In this document: piece by piece, positions 49,442 to 58,400 of the stretch
Layout: every line of letters starts with the position of its first letter
Position numbering within the stretch: position 1 is the stretch's first letter
Assembly: GCA_037039925.1 (NCBI GenBank)
Contig: JAXRKP010000383.1
Coordinates: 82,501-146,500 of the forward strand
Direction: 5' to 3'
Origin: Doris montereyensis
Taxonomy: Eukaryota > Mollusca > Gastropoda > Nudibranchia > Dorididae
Length of the DNA stretch: 64,000 nt
The notes under the pieces: model-generated
What the model was told of the DNA's origin: nothing
The model's database searches: none
Seen by the model: the letters and a program-made list of their open reading frames with translations, nothing else
Made by a program: the position numbers and the translations under genes

Positions 49442-52400
49442 GTAAGATAAATCTGTGATGGCACAAAGATAAAGAGCATAATGCTGTGGTTATATTTACA
49501 AACTTACTTGGGCTATATACATCTCTTTGCTTTTTATTTCATATAAACTTAATTTTCTTTTCTGCTTTTGTAATGGTGCTTTTTTCTCCCCCTGCCTTTC
49601 CTTTTTTTTTCTTTTTTTGTTGTTGTCCATATCTATGAGTGAGTACCCTGTATCTGATTATAGGCATAGATTGAAAGATGTTAAATATTTTAAGTGATCT
49701 TTTCCCAAAAGGTAAGCTCCTAATGAACCAGCAGAGAATGAGTGGCAAGCCTAATGCAAAGTGGGCCATCCCTCAGTTGGTCTATTTTGAGTAAATGGGG
49801 CTTGAAGATTTTTAGCAAACGGTCCATCTCATGCATGAGGACCTGACTGGTTGACCTAGTTTTCATGTGGGAAGAGTAAACATGGTCCATCCTATTCTAA
49901 TATCTCTCTGTTCTGTTGTTATCAAATGAAGTACCATATCTGCCAACTGACTGTGTTTCCTCATTTGCTGCAATCGAGAAAAACATATTTTGCTCTCTAA
50001 AACATCTATATTACACTCAAATACCACACCAAGTACACCAATCTATTGCCCTGTGACATAGAAGTTTTCAAATAAACGGGAAACCATCTGACCATAGTGG
50101 ATTAAATAATATACTTCTTACTGCACTTCATTTGCCGGGCAGTGGACAGGTAAGCACCTGTACGGGAAGTAGATGATCCCGTCGATCTCCTGCTGCCTTG
50201 CAGGTTGGTCTTCGTTGACCAAAGGCTGTGGGAGTTAACCCTGACAGAAATCAACTTGCTGCCTTGCAGGTCAGTCTTAGTTGACCAAAGGCTAAAGGAG
50301 TTAACCCTGACAGAAAATAACAACCTGTTGTCTTGCAGGCTGGTCTTGGGTGATCAAAGGCTAAGGGAGTTAACCCTGACAGAAAATAACAAGGCCTGGT
50401 AGGGGCCTCAAGGCAGCAGCCCCACCATCTACCTAGGGTACAGTTGGCTAATCCCCTGCTTATCCAAAACCAAACTGATTCAGAGAAATATAACATACCC
50501 GGCTTGACCTTTCAACGATGAAAATGGAAACGAACACGGACTGTGATTTTTGGAACATGGAATGTTAAGGCAATAAATGGAAAAGAGTCAGAATTAGCTG
50601 AAGAAATGGAAACAAAGAAAAAGGACAAGCGATAGAAAATGTAGGGCAAAATAATATTTTAATCTTCTCAGGAGTAGATGTCAAAGATAGAGCTAGAAGC
50701 AGGAGTAGGCCTCCTAGTGCATAAAAGAAATGAAAAGCTACTAGAAAGTTGGAAATTTATAAGCCCACGGCTATTAGAGGTAAATATTGAACCAAAAGGA
50801 AGAGAAATTAAATTATTAATAGCTTATGGACCAAACGAAGACGCCACTAAAGAAGAAAAAGATATCTTCGAAAACAATTTACAAATAGCTACAGAGAATC
50901 TTCAACACAAACAGGAACTAATGGTTTTAGGAGATTTAAACGCTAGAGAAGGCAACAATAAGGAAATGTCAGGAGGAGAAAAAGGTAAAGAAGGAGAGAC
51001 AACAACTTCTCCAAATGGAAAGAGACTAATAGATTTTTGCCTAAAGAATAACATGAAAATATCTAACACCTTTTTTCCTCATAAAGATATCCACAAATAT
51101 ACAAGAGCAACTGAAGACAGATGTGAAAAATCAATGATAGACTACATAATAGTTAGCAGCTCTCTATTTTACAGTACATTGGATGCAAGAGTAAGCAGAG
51201 GAGCAGAAATATTTAGTTATCATCACCTAGTGATTGCCAAAACGAGATTACTGACTGAAGAAAACAAACAGAAAAGAAAAGAGAAGAGAGCTGCTAAACT
51301 CAAAATAGAGGAACTAAATAAACCAATAGTAAAAGAGATATACCAATCTAGGAGAAAAAGATTTATCAGTGAAAGACAGATGGATATGAATGATAGCACA
51401 ATAGATGAAAAGTGGCAAATGTATAAAGAAATACTCCTCAGTTGTTGAAGAGGTCTGTGGTAGAAAACAAGTTAAAGAAGATAGGAAAAGAAAATCATGG
51501 TGGAGTAAGAATGTCCAAACTAAGATCAAAGAAAAGAAGGATGCATGGAAGAAATACTTCCAAACAAAGAGACCAGAGGATAGGATAGATTACGTGAATA
51601 AAAAAACTATCGCCAAAGAGGAAGTTAGGAAAGCAAAACAGGAACAATGGTAAGAGTTTGGACAAAGACTTCAAGAAAGCTATCAAGGAAATCAAAAGCT
51701 GTTATGGGGGCAATGAAGAGCATGAGAAAGACCAAAACATGCCCAATACGACACATTAAGAATGCCAAAGGAGAAATAATGAAAGAAGACAGCCAAATCA
51801 TGGAAATGTGGAGAAAGTATTTTCAACAATTACATAATCCCTCCAGAATATATGAAACAAGGAGAAAAGGTCAATTAGTAAGAGTAACAAGTAATCCAGA
51901 GGAGACAGCTGAAGATGTAGATATATCAACTGAAGAAATCCAAACAGCTATAAGAAAAGTGAAATGAGGAAAAGCCTCAGGAGCAGATCAAATTTATCCT
52001 GAAATGATTATACACCAAGGGAGAGAGGCAGACAAACTACTACATGCAATATGCCAACAAGTATGGAAGTCCAAACAGGTGCCAGAAGACTGGAAAAAAG
52101 AGAACAGTAGTACCAATACATAAGAAAGGATCAACTATGGAATTCTCAAACTATAGAGTTATATCACTATTTAGCGCATCGGGAACAGTGTATGCCAGAA
52201 TACTAGAAATGAGGAGGATCAGGTTGAAGAACATCAGAGTGTATTTAGACCAGGAAGAAGTGTACAAGACCACATATTTACAATTAGACAAATAATAATA
52301 ATAATAATATGGAGATTTCTATAGTGCCTAAACTTCGAGATTCTCTAGGCACTTTACAATATCAAAGAAATACAAGAAAGAGTCAATAAAAATTGACAAC

Positions 52401-55400
52401 ATCAGAAATAAGTCTCTAGAAAATAATATGTTTTCAACTGTTTTTTGAAGGAATGGATGTTAGGGCTGTTCTTGATGATCATTGGCAGAGAGTTACAAAC
52501 TATGTGACCATTGGATGAGAAGGCTTTCATGCCTAACTTCGTATTTGGAATGGGTGAGGTAAGGAGGGATTTATTCCCAGACCTCAGTGGGTGGGGTGGC
52601 TGGCATACCAGTAACAGTTCAGACAGATATTCTGGAGCTGTTCCATGTAGTGAGTTGTAAACCGTGCAAGCAATCTTAAATTCGATCAGCTTGTGAACTG
52701 GAAGCCAGTGAAGGTCTTTTAGAACTGGCATGATGTAATCTTTAGTTTTTGTCGTGGTGACGCGGGTGCATTGATTTTGGATTTGTTGGAGACCCTTTAT
52801 CTAGCCAGATTGGATGTTATATAGTAGGCCATTGCAGTTGTCGAGATGACTGATGACAAATGCAAGAATCAACAGTTTGGTTGTTTCTTCATCCAAATAC
52901 TGACGAGTTTTATGTGTCCATCACAGGTTAATGTAGCATTTTTGCTTGATCTTTTTATGTGATTTTCCATGGATCCAAAAATGAAGCCTCAATTTCTAAC
53001 AGATCCATTGGCTTCAATGGTATTATTGCCAATGAGAATGTTATTCACGTTGATTTTCTGAAGATTATACTTTGAGCCAAAAGTTATCAATTCCGTTTTA
53101 CTGTCATTTAGTTTCAATTTATTTTCTTTAATGGATCAACTTAAGCTTTCTTCAGACAGCCGGGAAGATCGTTGTTTTCAAGGCTTTCATTAACGATTGA
53201 TGAACTAGCAGGAGCGAGTTCATGAGCACAAGATTTCAATAGTGATGTTGGGATATGATCTAATGAGCATGTCTTATTTGGCATACTCTTTAGAGACCGG
53301 TGAAATAATAGAAACATTCCTTGAGAGAAACATTGACTTGCACCTGTGCTTTATAGACTTAGAAAAGGCATTTGACACTGTGATGATGTACAAACTATGG
53401 CATTCTTTAAAATAACACAATGTAGAGCAAAATTTAATAGAAGCCATTTTTTTACAATAAACCAAAATGTGCAGTGAGACAAGCTGGAAACATCTGCAGA
53501 ATTTGATGTAGATATAGGAGTGAAACAGGATTGAATCCTAAGTCCTCTTTTGTTTATCACATTTATGGATTCGGTCGCAAAGGCATCCTCAAAAACAAAG
53601 AAAATGAATGTAGGTATGTGGAAGCTCAAACCAGTAAATGTATCAATGCTTTCATTTGCCAATGATATAGTTCTGTTTGGAAACTCAGAGAGTGACCTTC
53701 AGTCGAATATATCAACATTATGAATTAAGTAAAAGAGGAATGAGAGTAAGGATTAACTCAGAGGGAAAACTATGAGAAGAAATCAGCCAGAGAATCAAAA
53801 AGGCAAGTGCAATATATAACCATCTAGGAAAGGCATTTGAAGGTAAACAAGAATTGTCAACAAAAACCAAAATGGCAGTATACAACACAGTTTATTGTCC
53901 TACTCTCGTCTATGGCAGCGAAACCTGGACCTTAGACAGTAGAGAATACAGTAGAGTACAGGCAGCTGAAATGAAATATCTTTTTGAGTAGTAAGGAAAA
54001 CTAAAAGAGACAAAATCAGAAACACAACAACAAGAGATCAAACCAAAGCAGATGGCATAAAAACAAAGATAGAAATAAATCAATTGAGATGGTTTGGGCA
54101 TGTAAACGGAATGAATGACAATAGAATAGCTAAATCAGTATACAGTGCTAAAGCCCAAGGTAAAAGACCAAAAGTCAGACCTCGGAGAAAGTGGGAAGAA
54201 GATATAAAAGAGGCATTGAAGCATAGAAATTTAACTTTTTTGAAAGGAAACAAAAAATGACAGGACAGGGCATCCTGGAGAAAGATTGTCTCGGGCATCT
54301 GAACCCATACACCGAAAGGGGAGCTGATAAAGAAAGAAAAAAGATTTATAACAGTAAGGAAACTTTATATAAATAAAGAGATCAAATGGGATGAAATCAG
54401 TCATAAGAATAGATTTTGCAGCTTGAAAGCGTGCCTGTTAGGATGAGAATGACAGTGCTCAAAATAATTACTACAAACTAAAATATATTGACTCGGTGGA
54501 AATATTTTCCCCTAAATATGAACAGCCTGATTGCATAAAATGTTGGATGATGTTTCGCTTTCCTTGCAATCCAATTCAATTTCCTTCTCACAAAGCGGCC
54601 AGTGTATAAATAATCAAACTCAAAATAACAGAATTGAGTCAATAAATGTCGATAACAATAATAGTAACATGGCTAATCGTTTGTATTGTAATGTAACTCT
54701 GATTCGACACAATGAGATCGACCCACCCACTAAGATAACTCGATAGACGAAAAACAAAAATAACTACCTGCATGTCTTGGCTAATCAGCGTCTTGCTTTT
54801 ATGGGACTGTTACTCAGTGTTACATCTCTCTCTTCCGAGTGACCAACATACAGCATTTCCTTTGGTAACCAAGACACACATACGGCATTTCATTTGGTAA
54901 TGGAGGCAGATTCCTGAAATGCAGATACGGCATTCTTTGAAATTTGAATTGCTCTTATTTCTCTTGTTTTTCTTTCTTTTCTTTTTTGGTAACGGGTAGA
55001 TTTAATAGGGCACAAACTATCGGAAAATGTACAAAGTGAAATTTGTCAAAAAAGTTTTATGTATACCGCATTTCATTTGATAATGGCAGTGCAATAACTC
55101 GTTTATCACCATTTTGAAATAGGAATAGACCACTTCTGCACTTTGCGAAATTGTGGTTTTTAAAGCTTGCAAAATGAAAAGTTTGTATCTAACAACCCAA
55201 GAGGCTATAGATAATAATGAAACCGATATTTTTCAAAATATTTCTCCCACATGTATTTATGGAACCCTATATCGCCACTGCTGCGGTGACCATCTCCTAC
55301 CAGACGCGTCCCCGGTTGTGGAATAGCACTTGCTGACCATTTGTTGATAGCATGAACTATGTTAAGCTCATAACCTCTTTTGACTTCTTTATTGTCAGAT

Positions 55401-58400
55401 CATTTATGCCTTCAATCAAATAACTGAATTTCATGCCAAAATTATATTGCACTTTGTGTCCAGAAACCATTGTTCAGATGAAGGCTGATTTTTTTGAAAA
55501 TCACCACCCAATCACAGATGACAGTGTTATTCTGCAGCGATTTTGTGCCAAGTTTGAACATCTTCTGCAAATGGGATTGAAAGGTGAAAGAAATATATCA
55601 GTAGAGATTAGGTGCAAGTTGCGTTAATCAGCAATTTTTACAAATAATGCTGTGAACCTCTCAAACTTTCAGGTCACTAATACAGTCACATGAAGTGTAT
55701 ATTTATTATTTTGTTTATGTTGAAAGCCAATTTGAACTATTCAAACATTATTTTTACAGAAAAGAAATGTACAAAGTATAAAGTGCACTAAGTACTTACA
55801 CAAAGCACTGAATTGAGGGACTTATGGTAGTTCTTGATATGTAACCAATACTCAACATTCTTTTTGAAACTGAGAACAGCAAATTTATTGGGAAATCATG
55901 CATGCTGCACTAGATATAATATAAATCTGTCTGTTTTCTTATCACATCAGAAATTTGATAACGTCTATTGACATTCTTTGTTTGTTGTCTGACAAAGTGT
56001 TATACGCAAAACATCATGTGTTTGTTGTCTTTCCTGATGGAGTTGTCATTTATTAGACTTAATGCATGACAGCATGGCACTAGAATCAAATCCCTTAATT
56101 CAAAAGTGATAAATGACAAGAAACTGCTAGCCCAAATTCACATAATCAATCTTCGACCTCTAATCCATACTATGTCACATAGGTTTTACTCCAAACAACA
56201 TTTTTATAGGAGCCTGTGACGTTCCATCGCTGCATGAGAAAACTACTGTTATTATCCTTATGTAAATGAACATATATGAGTCATTTGTTTGGAAGCAGTT
56301 TTCTCAGTTTAAATGCATTACGCCAAAAATAGGTCTTTTGATTATCTGTGTTCACTTTAAGAAAAGGAAAATGGAAGACAAAGAAATTTAAAACATGTGA
56401 CAGAATCTTGTTTCTAGAAGTGTGTCCTTAGCGCTCTTGTAAATATTTAGGAATACATTTTCAATTTTCTGCTTAAAACTGAGTGGGAAATGCAAATTTA
56501 TTGTAAAAACATGCATACTGCGCTGGACATAATATAAGTGCATCTGTCTGCTCGTCGTACCAAATTTTAAATCATTTTATTATGTCTTTTAAATGTAGGA
56601 AAGACGTCTTTGCTTGGCCGCAAGAAAGAGTATTGGGACTATTTTTGTCATTGCCTTGGCTCATCCAAAGGCTCCAATGAGGGAATCAAGTATGTCAAAA
56701 GTCTTGGTGAGGTAAGCTATTCTATGTATGAATAGAAGGCTTGTTTTATGTGCTATCTTTTCAGTTTCAAGGATAATGTTTAAATGAGGGAAGTTATTCA
56801 TGATTCAATGGAACTTAGAGTACGGATGATCTGAAGTTAGGAATAGTGTGTAATACTGACATACAACACGTAATAAAATTAAAATGCGTTTCATTCACAT
56901 GTGAGTGAAAACTATCTAAGAGAACTAAATATCAAAATCACTCTTTGAAATGAAATAAGTAGATTGATTGATTGATTTACTTTATTTTATTAGTTTCATT
57001 TGGTCATTGAAGACTTTGCTGTAGATACATTCTTGAAAAAGGTAGTATTTACCTGTTTGGATGGATGTTTATAAGTTTGTATTGTTGTTTTTTGTGAGGG
57101 TTTTTGTTAAGTTATCTTTTTGTCTTTGATCCTTTTGGGCTTTGTTCTTGAAACTAAACTCTTATATATAAATCCTTGGTATGACAATCACACAGAACAA
57201 GACTTCCTTGGGTAAGAGGCAGAGCTTTCATTCGATTCTGTCTTGTCCACCAGCGCTTGGCTGATGCTATTCAACAATGTTTAGTACATGACAAGACGAA
57301 GTAAGTAGTGAAAATATCGAAAGTAGTCAAAGATGTCTTGAAATGTGTTTAACGCTGTCTTCGGTTTGGTTTCTTTTTGTTTTGTTTTTCAGGAGGGTTT
57401 TTACTTTGTTCTGTTTTCTCCTTTCCATCGTTTTCCTTTTTCCTTTTGATCTTCAAGATATTAAATTTTACATTGATTGATTGATAATATTCATCCCAAA
57501 GTTTGTCACAATTCAAGGATTCTTTCATTGATTTGTTTTGGGATTTTTTTCAATTTTTTTTTCTCCATCCAGGTTGTGGTTTATGCCAGGCAGCATCTTT
57601 CTAAACAGCCAGCAGCTTTCCCCCACTGATCAACGCCCTCTATGACTTGAACTCTATGCACTTTGACCTGGCCCCCGAGGCTATGACCTTGATTCAGACT
57701 GGCCATCATTTGCTAAGTATGTTGTATACTGTCCACAAAAAGTAACGCATACTATTTCTATATGACTTAAAATCATTTGGTTGACTTATCGCTCATATTT
57801 CATGACAGTGTATTGTTTTATGATTGTGATTGAGTTCTTTTCAACCAATTTTTTACGTCTAATTCTGCTGCAGTCAATTTTTATTTGATTTGATTTACCA
57901 ACATCCACAACTAAGGTGATTTCAAGGTTTTTGCTCGGACTGCTCTGTAAACAGAGTGTTGTGTTCGACACACAGGCCCTCCTTTTCATCATCTGTTTCC
58001 AATGGGACTAGGTGTCGATCTACTTTCCTGGATCAGGGAGTAGGTTTTGCATGAAAATTTTTCAATCATTGGCGGGGGCTCAAACCCACTACCTTTTGTT
58101 TGAGAGGCGGACACCTTGCGTCTGGACTACCGAGTCCACTTGCAGTCGATAGATCAGGCTTTGATTGATTTCATTTCCAAGACTTTATCCCTTTTGTTCC
58201 TTCAGTTTTTGAGATATGATATGCGTAACGTTTTGTGGACAATATTGCTTCTCTACTCATGATTTGATGTGATTGGTAGACCTTCTGTCATAAATACTTT
58301 TACTTTGAGAGAGCTTGAATTTTCTTACAAGCTTATTGTCATCCTGATTTTTTTTTTTTTTTTGGTGTTCTTTTTTCTTTTTTCTTTGAGAGGCATCATG

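Larger units (their letters stand above)
50136..54325 (+). mobile_element. LINE family A, longest copy, in FYCO1-like intron 1
   Basis: Sense to the host gene and about 4.2 kb including a 1-kb nested element. It begins CGGGCAGTGGACAGGT, then three 5' monomers, endonuclease (50.55-51.25 kb), linker, and RT split at 52,295/53,288. The C-terminal region ends with LRWFGHV (~54,085) and VRPRRKWEEDIKEALKHRNL (~54,175). Many stops and deletions occur in the RT half. The 3' UTR is missing. Confidence 0.9.

Noticed and set aside
54531..54746. 71-codon Asn/Ser-rich frame in FYCO1-like intron 1
   Set aside because: Low-complexity composition, intronic position and no homologue recognised.
57211..57216. 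GTAAGA inside exon 4 as a true splice donor
   Set aside because: Ending the exon there would discard the strongly conserved AFIRFCLVHQRLAD segment, and no acceptor lies close enough to recover it. A frameshift explains the data better.
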